NCBI RefSeq assembly: GCF_946479605.1
Contig: NZ_CAMLGT010000067.1
Location: 1-14,895 of the forward strand
DNA: 14,895 nt
Direction: 5' to 3'
From: an uncultured Lacibacter sp.
Lineage (GTDB): Bacteria > Bacteroidota > Bacteroidia > Chitinophagales > Chitinophagaceae
Under the pieces are notes generated by a model. The model was given only the letters and a program-made list of their open reading frames with translations, had not been told where the DNA came from and searched no databases. This document shows, piece after piece, positions 6,845 to 14,381 of the stretch (positions within the stretch are counted from its first letter, which is position 1; the number at the start of each line of letters is the position of its first letter). The translations under genes and the position numbers were made by a program.

Positions 6845-6872
6845 AAAAGTCCCGCACAAGGCAGGACGTTTT
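6843..6872 (-). terminator. Probable terminator of the APC permease gene
   Basis: An imperfect hairpin: GTCCCGC (6849-6855) with GCAGGAC (6861-6867), one C-A mismatch and a 5-base loop, extended by four A-T pairs beyond a second mismatch. On the minus strand it runs into seven T (6842-6848). It lies about 20 bases after the permease stop codon. Confidence 0.65.
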
Positions 6873-6893
6873 GTATAAAATATCTGTGGAATA

Positions 6894-8426
6894 TTAATCC
6901 TTACGCTCAAAATCTGATGCGTGTGGTAATATTTCCGAAGGATTTTTCAATTTGCTGTGATGACGGCTGTACAGGAAGTACACCACTAAACCAATGGCCA
7001 TCCATGCAAAGGCCACTTTCAGTGTTTGTGAATCGAGGCCAATGATCATGGCTGTACAGATGATAACACCCAATGCTGATACTACAGGATAGATAGGTGT
7101 TTTGAACGGACGTTGAATGTTAGGTGCTTTTACACGTAGGATCCAAACGCCTGCACTTACCAATACAAATGCGAAGAGCGTACCAAACGATGTGAGATCG
7201 CCGGCAACATGTCCTGGCACAAATGCTGCAAACAAACCAACGAAAATAAACAGGATCCAGTTGGCCTTGTAGGGAGTTTTGTGTTTTGGATGCAGTTCAC
7301 CAAATGCTTTCGGGATCAAACCATCATTACTCATTGTGTAGAAGATACGGCTCTGGCCCATGAGCATCACAAGAATTACAGAAGAGAAACCGGCAAGGAT
7401 AGCAACAGTAACTGCTGTAGCCAACCAACCGTAACCTGTCATGTATTGTGAGATAGCATAAGCAACTGAAGCTTCACGTCCTTTTTCAGGATCAACAAAA
7501 TCCTGCCAGTTTGCAACACCTGTTAATACGTGACCGAACAAAATATAAAGAATGGTACAAACAACCAGTGAACCAAGGATACCAATCGGCATATCACGTT
7601 TTGGATTCTTTGCTTCCTGTGCAGCTGTACTCACCGCATCAAAACCAATAAAGGCAAAGAATACAATAGCAGCACCACCAAGAATCCCTCCCCAGCCATG
7701 TTTGTTCCAGCCACTGTAATCGGCAATTACTTTACCTGCCTGGTCGGTGACAGGAGCTGTTCCTTCAGGAATAAGGTAAGGTGTATGATTTTCAGGATTA
7801 ATGAACTGCCAGCCAATTGCAATAAACAGTAACACGATACCCACTTTAATAAACACGATGATCATGTTTACAATAGCACTTTCCTGTGTTCCCTTAATTA
7901 ACAGTAGCGTTAATAATAATAAGATGATTAATGCTGGCGCATTCATGATGCCTGAATGATGAACACCTGCTGAATCGGTAAAGCTTTCAAACGGTGAGTG
8001 GGTCCATTCATACGGAATAGCTCCTCCAAACAGCTTGTTTAAATATTCGCTCCATGCAATAGATACAGTAGCTGCACCCAATGCATATTCCATGATCAAA
8101 GCCCAGCCAATGATCCATGCAACAAGTTCGCCCATGGTTGTGTAGCTGTATGCATAGGCACTACCTGCAATGGGGATCATGGCAGCAAATTCTGCATAAC
8201 ATAAACCTGCAAAGGCGCAGCCAATTGCAGCAACAATAAATGAAAGGGTAACACCAGGACCGGCTGCCTGTCCTGCAGCAGCAGCGGTTCTTACGAAAAG
8301 CCCTGCACCAATAATGGCGCCAATGCCCAAGGCAACCAGGTTACCGGCTCCAAGGGTACGCTTCAGGCCTTTTCCTTCGGCCTGTGCCAGCATCTGTTCC
8401 AGCGGCTTTTTAGCAAATAAACTCAT
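6894..8426 (-). CDS. APC superfamily amino acid permease, cationic amino acid transporter type
   Basis: A 510-residue inner-membrane transporter with about 12-14 helices. Family marks are GIGAIIGAGLFV (34-45, the unwound helix 1 of the APC fold), the CYAEFAAMIPIAGSAYAY segment (76-93) and FFAFIGFDAVSTAAQEAKNP (256-275), which is characteristic of the CAT branch (bacterial YfnA/ApcT, animal CAT1). CAT-branch bacterial members import amino acids with protons; the substrate here could be cationic or broad and cannot be fixed from sequence. A hydrophilic loop (about 207-245) is longer than the others. It starts at the first ATG, diverges from the glutamate-type symporter across 155 bases and ends at its own terminator. 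No strong promoter box was found upstream. Confidence 0.92.
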   Translation of the reverse strand: MSLFAKKPLEQMLAQAEGKGLKRTLGAGNLVALGIGAIIGAGLFVRTAAAAGQAAGPGVTLSFIVAAIGCAFAGLCYAEFAAMIPIAGSAYAYSYTTMGELVAWIIGWALIMEYALGAATVSIAWSEYLNKLFGGAIPYEWTHSPFESFTDSAGVHHSGIMNAPALIILLLLTLLLIKGTQESAIVNMIIVFIKVGIVLLFIAIGWQFINPENHTPYLIPEGTAPVTDQAGKVIADYSGWNKHGWGGILGGAAIVFFAFIGFDAVSTAAQEAKNPKRDMPIGILGSLVVCTILYILFGHVLTGVANWQDFVDPEKGREASVAYAISQYMTGYGWLATAVTVAILAGFSSVILVMLMGQSRIFYTMSNDGLIPKAFGELHPKHKTPYKANWILFIFVGLFAAFVPGHVAGDLTSFGTLFAFVLVSAGVWILRVKAPNIQRPFKTPIYPVVSALGVIICTAMIIGLDSQTLKVAFAWMAIGLVVYFLYSRHHSKLKNPSEILPHASDFERKD

Positions 8427-8532
8427 ACTTTAAGATTGGTTATAGATTTACGATTACTAACAATAATAAGCTGGAAAAATAGAGATTTATTGCAAATAAC
8501 CATCAAAAGATTTATTAACGGTTTAACGGAGC

Positions 8533-8560
8533 TTGGGTGCAACCCGAATGCCGTATATTG
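8533..8560 (+). promoter_or_regulatory. Weak candidate promoter of the symporter operon
   Basis: TTG (8533-8535), an 18-base spacer and TATATTG (8554-8560), which is TAnnTTTG lacking one T, followed by CGG as at the other boxes here. It lies 21 bases before the ATG at 8582, in the gap between two divergent genes. Confidence 0.35.
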
Positions 8561-8581
8561 CGGCTCATTTAACAAAGAAGC

Positions 8582-9868
8582 ATGGGTAAGGGAAACCGGT
8601 TAACGATTTACATTATTGCATCGATGATCCTTGGTATTGCAGTGGGATACATCATTCACAGTACCGCATCGGCTGAAACCATCCAGAGTTTTTCAAAAAA
8701 TATCAAACTGCTCAGCAGTATTTTCATCCGTCTTGTGCAAATGATCATTGCACCATTGGTATTTTGTACACTGGTGGTGGGCATTGCCAAACTGGGCGAT
8801 CTGAAAGCTGTTGGCCGGGTTGGTGGTAAAGCTTTACTGTGGTTTATTACAGCTTCACTTGCTTCCTTGCTATTAGGGATGTTATTGGTAAACATTTTCA
8901 AACCCGGTACTTATATTGATCTTAGCCAGGCGGATACAGAAGGTGTAAAAGACCTGATGACAAAAACATCTACCTTCTCCATCCAGAATTTTGTGGAGCA
9001 TATTATTCCCAAGAGTTTGTTTGAAGCAATGGCTTCGAATGAGATTTTACAGATCGTTGTCTTCTCTATCTTCTTTGGTGTAGCAGCAGCAGCCATTGGT
9101 GATTATACCAAACCATTGATCAAAGCATTGGATGTGGCATCGCACATCATTTTAAAAATGGTGAACTATGTCATGAACTTTGCACCCATTGGTGTGTTTG
9201 GTGCATTAGCTGCTGTGGTAGCGGCAAAAGGGCTTAGCATATTCAATTTTTATATTATTTACTTTGCATATTTCCTTTTAGGTATTGCAATTCTCTGGGT
9301 TATTTTAATTGGTGCAGGTTACTTAATTCTCGGCCCTCATCGTATGAAGGTGTTGTTGCGCCGCATTGGCGGGCCATTGCTCATTGCTTTCAGTACAACC
9401 AGCAGCGAAGCAGTATTTCCAAAGCTTACCGAAGAACTGGAACGTTTCGGTTGCAAGGATAAAATTGTAGCATTTGTATTACCACTTGGTTATTCGTTCA
9501 ACCTTGATGGTAGTATGATGTATATGACATTTGCAAGTTTGGCGATAGCCCAGGCTTATGGCATACAACTCGATCTCGGTACGCAGCTGGCAATGCTGCT
9601 GGTGCTCATGCTTACCAGCAAAGGCATTGCAGGTGTACCCCGTGCATCATTGGTTGTGGTGTTGGCTACATGCGCCATGTTTAATATTCCGCCTGAAGGA
9701 GTGGCCCTCATTCTTCCTATTGATCACTTTTGCGATATGTTCCGCAGTGCTACCAATGTGGTGGGCAATGCCTTGGCAACTACCGTTGTAAGTAAGTGGG
9801 AAGGAGAGTTGCACGATGGGCATCATCACGATCATAGCGGGCACGATCATCATTCACATCATGCCTGA
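8582..9868 (+). CDS. Dicarboxylate/amino acid:cation symporter (glutamate/aspartate type)
   Basis: A 428-residue inner-membrane protein of the DAACS family (GltP, GltT, DctA, archaeal GltPh). Hairpin 1 carries the serine-rich AFSTTSSEAVFP (269-280), helix 7 has FNLDGS (306-311, the family's NMDGT position) and hairpin 2 has GIAGVPRAS (348-356). Helix 8 shows D381, D385, R388 and N392 with the spacing of GltPh D390, D394, R397 and N401. The arginine favours acidic substrates. The sodium-site aspartate (GltPh D405) is asparagine (N396), as in DctA and GltT-like carriers. The substrate is therefore probably glutamate/aspartate or C4-dicarboxylates. The C-terminal tail (411-427) holds ten histidines, which is not usual. 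The DedA gene follows after 46 bases, probably in one operon. Confidence 0.92.
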   Translation: MGKGNRLTIYIIASMILGIAVGYIIHSTASAETIQSFSKNIKLLSSIFIRLVQMIIAPLVFCTLVVGIAKLGDLKAVGRVGGKALLWFITASLASLLLGMLLVNIFKPGTYIDLSQADTEGVKDLMTKTSTFSIQNFVEHIIPKSLFEAMASNEILQIVVFSIFFGVAAAAIGDYTKPLIKALDVASHIILKMVNYVMNFAPIGVFGALAAVVAAKGLSIFNFYIIYFAYFLLGIAILWVILIGAGYLILGPHRMKVLLRRIGGPLLIAFSTTSSEAVFPKLTEELERFGCKDKIVAFVLPLGYSFNLDGSMMYMTFASLAIAQAYGIQLDLGTQLAMLLVLMLTSKGIAGVPRASLVVVLATCAMFNIPPEGVALILPIDHFCDMFRSATNVVGNALATTVVSKWEGELHDGHHHDHSGHDHHSHHA

Positions 9869-9914
9869 TCATATTTAACGAAACAAGACAGTTTAAAAAA
9901 GGATAAAATTGAAC

Positions 9915-10889
9915 ATGAATAAAAGATTGATTCAGGTAGTAGTAGTTTTTGTAGCAATTCTTTGTGGTAATGCTTTATATGCACAAAAGCAGGTAAAGTT
10001 GCGTGTGCTTAACCAATACGAGGCAACAGCTGATAAGTTTATGGTTGACGAGGTGGAGTACAGTACAGCAAAAGATGGCAGTGTTACACTAACCCTTAAT
10101 GCTGCCGATTCTGTAACATTTGCCGGCGGGAATTACGAAGCAAAAAAGATGGCAGTAGCTGATCTTACTGAAGGCTCAACGGTAGAATTGCACAAACTGT
10201 TTACCTGGAAAGATCTGCTGAACCCGATGTTCTATATCAAATATGGTGGCTTGTGGTTGCTGCTCTTTATCATTTTTGCTGAAACAGGTTTATTGTTCGG
10301 GTTCTTTTTCCCAGGCGACAGCCTGTTGTTTGTTGCCGGTATTTACAGCAGCAATCTGGCGCATGAGTTTTTAAAAGTAATTGGTATGGGAGCTGTGCGT
10401 AATGAGTGGGTTGAGCTGCTGGTACTTTGTTCACTTATTTCGGTTGCAGGTATATTGGGCAATCTTGTTGGCTACTGGACAGGCCGTAAAATTGGTCCTG
10501 CTATGTACAACTGGAAAGATAACATGCTGTTTAAAAAACGCTATCTCCACGAGGCACATGATTTTTATGAGAAGTATGGTGGTGGTGCTATTGTGTTTGC
10601 AAGGTTTCTTCCGTTTATCCGCACATTTGCACCTATTATTGCCGGTATTGTAGGAATGGATCGCAAGAAGTTTGTTTTCTATAATGTGGTGGGCTGTATT
10701 ACCTGGGTCATCAGTATGATCTTTGCAGGTCACTTTTTACAAATATGGGTGAAGCACCAGTTTGGTATTGAGCTGAAGGATAAACTGGAGTTAATCATTA
10801 TCATTATCATTGCCGTTACAACTGCTCCGGTGTTCTGGAAATTCTTCTTCGGCAAAAAAGCTGATAAGCCCAAAACAAACGAAGAGTAA
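9915..10889 (+). CDS. DedA family membrane protein with secreted N-terminal domain
   Basis: A 324-residue protein. Residues 1-23 look like a signal peptide ending ALYA. About 70 residues of predicted beta-rich extracytoplasmic sequence follow (24-95), and then the DedA/VTT membrane domain (about 105-305). DedA marks are FAETGLLFGFFFPGDSLLF with E123 and F132-P133-G134-D135, GRKIG (190-194), and EKYGG followed by FARFLPFIRTFAP with R230 and R236. DedA proteins are linked to lipid-carrier flipping, membrane integrity and proton balance. Ordinary members are about 200 residues, so the N-terminal domain is an addition. The start is ambiguous: an in-frame TTG at 9909 is nearer the AGGA at 9900 and would add two residues. 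The MFS gene follows after 8 bases. Confidence 0.87.
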   Translation: MNKRLIQVVVVFVAILCGNALYAQKQVKLRVLNQYEATADKFMVDEVEYSTAKDGSVTLTLNAADSVTFAGGNYEAKKMAVADLTEGSTVELHKLFTWKDLLNPMFYIKYGGLWLLLFIIFAETGLLFGFFFPGDSLLFVAGIYSSNLAHEFLKVIGMGAVRNEWVELLVLCSLISVAGILGNLVGYWTGRKIGPAMYNWKDNMLFKKRYLHEAHDFYEKYGGGAIVFARFLPFIRTFAPIIAGIVGMDRKKFVFYNVVGCITWVISMIFAGHFLQIWVKHQFGIELKDKLELIIIIIIAVTTAPVFWKFFFGKKADKPKTNEE

Positions 10890-10897
10890 ACTCATCT

Positions 10898-12151
10898 ATG
10901 CTTGCTAATAAATCATCCAGCTCTATTCTGTCAATCCCGGTTATTGTAGCAGCGTTGGGCTACTTCGTGGATATTTATGATCTGTTGTTGTTTGGTATCA
11001 TCCGCATCCCCAGTTTAAAATCAATGGGGCTTTCAGATGCAGATGTACTGGTAAAAGGAGAAGCTATTCTTCAATGGCAGATGTGGGGGCTCTTGCTGGG
11101 TGGAATTATTGCCGGTGTGATTGGCGATAAGAGAGGACGATTAAGCGTTTTGTTTGGATCGATCATTCTTTATTCGCTTGCAAATATTGCCAATGGTTTT
11201 GTAGAAACAGTAGAGCAATACAAATGGATCAGGTTTATTGCCGGTCTTGGTTTGGCAGGTGAATTGGGTGCTGGTATTACACTGGTGTCGGAACTTGCAC
11301 CAAAACAAAAGCGGGGTATTGCAACATCTCTTGTTGCCGGTATTGGTTTAACAGGAGCAGTTGTTGCTTTTGTCATGAAAGAAAATTTCCATTGGCGTAC
11401 CTGTTATTTTATTGGCGGAGGATTAGGCATGCTGCTGTTAGTGCTGCGTATATCGGTATTTGAATCGGGGATGTTTCATGAAGTGAAGAAGATGAATGTA
11501 AAGCGTGGAAACTTCTTTATGCTGTTTACAAATGCCGATCGTTTTAAGCGATACATCTGCGGCATATTGATAGGATTACCCACCTGGTTTGTAATTGGCG
11601 TATTGGTTACTTTTTCAAGTGAGTTTGCAAAGAACTTTGGGATAACAGAAGCAGTTGATCCCGGTAAAGCCATTATGTATGCATATGCCGCTATATCAGT
11701 AGGGGATATTGCTATTGGTTTTGTAAGCCAATGGATGAAAAGCCGTAAGAAAGCACTCTATCTGTTTTATAGTATTACTGTTGTGTTCATGATCCTTTAT
11801 TTTACCACACAGTGGAATGGTACTGCCGCTAATATGTACTGGATTTGTGCCGGACTTGGTTTTGGTACAGGTTTCTGGGCAATATTTGTTACAATGGGGG
11901 CAGAACAGTTTGGTACAAACCTTCGTGCAACTGCAGCTACCACCATTCCGAATATGGTACGGGGTATGCTGGCAATATTTATACTTCCTTTGTTTAAATT
12001 TCTGCGTGAACTGGAAGGCGTGGGTTATGTGAAAGGCGGTATTTACACTGCTGTTATTATTATGGCCATTACAATGGCCGCAGCTTATTTTACAAGAGAA
12101 ACTTTTCATAAAGACCTCAACTTTGTTGAAGGAGACGATGTGCTGCCATAG
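10898..12151 (+). CDS. MFS transporter, metabolite:proton symporter-like
   Basis: A 417-residue, 12-helix major facilitator. Helix 1 has GYFVDIYDLLLFG, where the D-x-x-D-like acidic pair is typical of the sugar/metabolite:H+ symporter groups. The cytoplasmic loop 2-3 motif is GVIGDKRGRL (about 68-77). RFIAGLGLAGELGAG followed by SELAPKQKRG matches the helix-4/5 signature of MHS/AAHS-type carriers such as ProP, ShiA and PcaK. The substrate is not predictable; organic acids or osmolytes are plausible. The gene begins 8 bases after the DedA stop, so it is the last gene of a symporter-DedA-MFS operon. Heptamer array E follows its stop and no terminator hairpin is visible. Confidence 0.87.
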   Translation: MLANKSSSSILSIPVIVAALGYFVDIYDLLLFGIIRIPSLKSMGLSDADVLVKGEAILQWQMWGLLLGGIIAGVIGDKRGRLSVLFGSIILYSLANIANGFVETVEQYKWIRFIAGLGLAGELGAGITLVSELAPKQKRGIATSLVAGIGLTGAVVAFVMKENFHWRTCYFIGGGLGMLLLVLRISVFESGMFHEVKKMNVKRGNFFMLFTNADRFKRYICGILIGLPTWFVIGVLVTFSSEFAKNFGITEAVDPGKAIMYAYAAISVGDIAIGFVSQWMKSRKKALYLFYSITVVFMILYFTTQWNGTAANMYWICAGLGFGTGFWAIFVTMGAEQFGTNLRATAATTIPNMVRGMLAIFILPLFKFLRELEGVGYVKGGIYTAVIIMAITMAAAYFTRETFHKDLNFVEGDDVLP

Positions 12152-12154
12152 AAA

Positions 12155-12224
12155 AAAGTGAATAGTTTGTAGTTGATAGTTTATAGTGTGATGCTATGAA
12201 CCATGATCCATTAACCATGAACCT
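12155..12224 (+). repeat. Degenerate heptamer array E (TAGTTT then TGAACCA words)
   Basis: Ten 7-base words in one unbroken phase. The first group is AAAGTGA (12155), ATAGTTT (12162), GTAGTTG (12169), ATAGTTT (12176) and ATAGTGT (12183). GATGCTA (12190) is transitional. The second group is TGAACCA (12197), TGATCCA (12204), TTAACCA (12211) and TGAACCT (12218). It fills nearly all of the 79-base gap between the MFS stop and the GT9 start. Confidence 0.8.
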
Positions 12225-12230
12225 AATTGA

Positions 12231-13226
12231 ATGAAATTTCTGATCATCCGTTTCAGTTCCATTGGCGACATCGTGTTTACCACACCGGTAGTGCGTTGTT
12301 TAAAACAACAGGTGCCCGATGCAGAAGTGCATTACCTTACCAAGTTCAGTTTTCGTCAGGTTATTTCTTCCAATCCCTACGTTGATAAATTTCATTACCT
12401 CAATAACGATTGGGATTTGCTGATGCATGAACTGAAGGAAGAGAAGTTTGATTACATCATTGATCTGCATCATAACCTGCGCACATTACGCATTAAGCGT
12501 GCATTGAAAGTAAAAGCGTACTCCTTTAACAAACTGAATATTGAAAAATTCCTGCTGGTGAATTTTAAGATCAACAGAATGCCTGATGTGCATATTGTTG
12601 ACCGGAATCTTGATACCGTAAAATCATTTGGCGTAAAGAATGATGGAAAAGGAATGGACTTCTTTATTCCTAAGGAAGATGAGATCAAACAAACAGATCT
12701 GCCATATTCACATGCATTGGGCTATATTGGAATTGTTATTGGTGCAGCACACTTTACCAAGCGGTTGCCGGTAGAAAAACTGCAGCAGCTTTGTGCAGCA
12801 TTACATCATCCTGTTGTATTGTTAGGCGGGCCCGATGATAAAGAAGCCGGTGATGCGATTGCTGCTATTGACAGCGTGAAAATCTACAATGCATGTGGCA
12901 AATTCTCCATCACTGAAAGTGCTGATCTGGTTCGTAAAGCAAAACTCATTATAGCACATGATACCGGTTTAATGCATATTGCTGCGGCATTAAAAAAACC
13001 GGTGATCGCTGTTTGGGGAAACACCATGCCTTTGCTTGGTGTGGCACCTTACTATGGGCATTCACCTGTTCAAACAACAAAGTTTGAAGTAAGCAATCTT
13101 TCCTGCCGGCCCTGTTCAAAAATTGGCCGAGACAGCTGCCCCAAAAAACATTTTAAATGTATGAAACTGCAGGATGTGGAAGCGATTGCTGCAACAGCAC
13201 AGGCTTGGGCTAAAACATTACGTTGA
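12231..13226 (+). CDS. Glycosyltransferase family 9 (heptosyltransferase-like)
   Basis: A 331-residue GT-B enzyme of family GT9, which includes the LPS core heptosyltransferases WaaC and WaaF. The N-terminal half opens with FLIIRFSSIGDIVFTTP; D13 corresponds to the catalytic aspartate of WaaC. The C-terminal half has IGAAHFTKRLP (170-180), the LLGGPDD turn (197-203) and the sugar-nucleotide site IAHDTGLMHIAAALKKPVIA (241-260), then WGNT. Four cysteines near the end (292, 295, 303, 310) form a CxxC-x7-C-x6-C cluster seen in many GT9 proteins. It probably adds a sugar to lipooligosaccharide or another surface glycan at the inner face of the membrane. Donor and acceptor are unknown and no other LPS gene lies in the window. 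It converges on malate dehydrogenase, with a shared terminator. Confidence 0.9.
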   Translation: MKFLIIRFSSIGDIVFTTPVVRCLKQQVPDAEVHYLTKFSFRQVISSNPYVDKFHYLNNDWDLLMHELKEEKFDYIIDLHHNLRTLRIKRALKVKAYSFNKLNIEKFLLVNFKINRMPDVHIVDRNLDTVKSFGVKNDGKGMDFFIPKEDEIKQTDLPYSHALGYIGIVIGAAHFTKRLPVEKLQQLCAALHHPVVLLGGPDDKEAGDAIAAIDSVKIYNACGKFSITESADLVRKAKLIIAHDTGLMHIAAALKKPVIAVWGNTMPLLGVAPYYGHSPVQTTKFEVSNLSCRPCSKIGRDSCPKKHFKCMKLQDVEAIAATAQAWAKTLR

Positions 13227-13243
13227 TGAACGCATGAAATAAA

Positions 13244-13273
13244 AAAACGGTTTCACAAAAGTGAAACCGTTTT
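13244..13273. terminator. Bidirectional terminator between GT9 and mdh
   Basis: A perfect 13-bp stem (13244-13256 with 13261-13273, core ACGGTTTCAC) with an AAAA loop. There is an A-run on the left (13241-13247) and four T on the right. It is strong in the mdh direction and moderate for the glycosyltransferase, whose stop codon is 17 bases away. Confidence 0.85.
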
Positions 13274-13305
13274 GTATTAGCACATTAGCTAATCAGCAAA
13301 TTAGC
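13274..13305 (-). repeat. Degenerate octamer array F (GCTAAT words)
   Basis: Four 8-base words in phase. On the plus strand they are GTATTAGC (13274), ACATTAGC (13282), TAATCAGC (13290) and AAATTAGC (13298). Read in the mdh direction each begins GCTAAT or GCTGAT. The array lies between the mdh stop codon and the terminator, so it should be part of the mdh 3' untranslated RNA. Confidence 0.75.
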
Positions 13306-13311
13306 TTATTG

Positions 13312-14241
13312 TTAAAGTGTTTTCAACACATCATTCATATTTCTTACTGCATCTGCACTCTTGTTAAATGCAGCTTGCTCATCAGCATTCAATTCAAAGT
13401 CAAGAATTTTTTCCCAACCGTTGCGGCCAATGGTAACAGGCACACCTAAGCAAATATCTTTTTGTCCGTATTCACCATCTAACGCTACGCAGCAAGTAAA
13501 GAGTTTCTTTTCATCACGCAAAATGCTTTCTACCATTGCAGCTCCGGCAGCACCTGGTGCATACCATGCAGATGTACCAATGAGTGCAGTAAGTGTAGCG
13601 CCACCCACCATTGTATCTTTTACGATCTTCTCTTGCTGTTCAGCAGTTAAGAATTTCGTTACAGGAACGCTGTTCCATGTTGCAAGGCGGATCAACGGAA
13701 TCATTGTTGTATCACCATGACCACCCACAACCACTGCATTCAAATCAGCAGGTGAGCAACCTAAGTGTTGGCTCAACTGATATTTGAAACGGCTGCTGTC
13801 GAGTGTACCACCCATACCAATAATGCGGTTCTTTGGTAAGCCTGTTGATGTTAATGCCAGGTAAGTCATTGTATCCATTGGGTTACTGATGATGATGATG
13901 ATGGCATCAGGCGAATATTTCAGAATGTTTTCGCATACACTTTTTACAATGCCTGCATTTACACCAATCAGTTCTTCACGGGTCATACCGGGTTTACGTG
14001 GTAAACCGGAAGTGATCACTACAACATCACTGTTTGCAGTTTTACTGTAATCATTTGTGCTGCCAACGATCTTGGTATCAAAACCAAGGAGGGCGGCTGT
14101 TTGCATCATATCCTGCGCCTTACCTTCCGCAACACCTTCTTTAATATCAAGTAATACTAATTCAGAACACAGTTCTTTACGGGCAATATTATCAGCACAG
14201 GTAGCTCCTACAGCACCGGCACCTACTACAGTAACTTTCAT
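13312..14241 (-). CDS. mdh: Malate dehydrogenase (NAD-dependent, LDH-like)
   Basis: A 309-residue enzyme of the lactate/malate dehydrogenase family that interconverts malate and oxaloacetate in the citric acid cycle. The Rossmann start is VVGAGAVG (G7-x-G9-x-x-G12), with D32 at the end of the second strand favouring NAD. The mobile loop reads GLPRKPGMTREEL. R82 is the arginine that selects malate over lactate, and R88 is the second loop arginine. N120, R151 and catalytic H175 (in GGHGDT) complete the active site. The length is typical of the tetrameric type found in Bacteroidota and Chloroflexi. It has its own promoter (14309-14340) and a leader of about 60 bases, and it ends at a strong hairpin terminator after an octamer array. 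Confidence 0.95.
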   Translation of the reverse strand: MKVTVVGAGAVGATCADNIARKELCSELVLLDIKEGVAEGKAQDMMQTAALLGFDTKIVGSTNDYSKTANSDVVVITSGLPRKPGMTREELIGVNAGIVKSVCENILKYSPDAIIIIISNPMDTMTYLALTSTGLPKNRIIGMGGTLDSSRFKYQLSQHLGCSPADLNAVVVGGHGDTTMIPLIRLATWNSVPVTKFLTAEQQEKIVKDTMVGGATLTALIGTSAWYAPGAAGAAMVESILRDEKKLFTCCVALDGEYGQKDICLGVPVTIGRNGWEKILDFELNADEQAAFNKSADAVRNMNDVLKTL

Positions 14242-14308
14242 GGATCAATAATTTAAAAATGAAAAATGTTTAGTGACCAACCTTCACCGAGGGTTCGGAT
14301 GGCAGGCG

Positions 14309-14340
14309 CAAAGGTATTGGAGGAAAGGTTAAAAGTCAAA
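14309..14340 (-). promoter_or_regulatory. Bacteroidota-type promoter of mdh
   Basis: On the minus strand, TTTG (14337-14340), a 20-base spacer and TACCTTTG (14309-14316), both perfect, are followed by CGCC as at yebC. The predicted start near 14302 gives a leader of about 60 bases before the ATG at 14241. Confidence 0.6.
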
Positions 14341-14381
14341 ACAAGGAATTACTATCTTTAAGCAAACTAAAAACAATCTGC

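Noticed and set aside
9904..9911. TAAAATTG just before the DedA ATG as a promoter
   Set aside because: It has one core mismatch, no -33 element and lies inside a probable operon.
9909..9914. TTG start of the DedA gene
   Set aside because: It is better placed for the AGGA, but an ATG six bases later gives a normal signal peptide start. It changes only two residues.
14353..14360. TATCTTTA as the promoter of the SRPBCC gene
   Set aside because: The last consensus base is wrong and the nearest TTG is 33 bases upstream.
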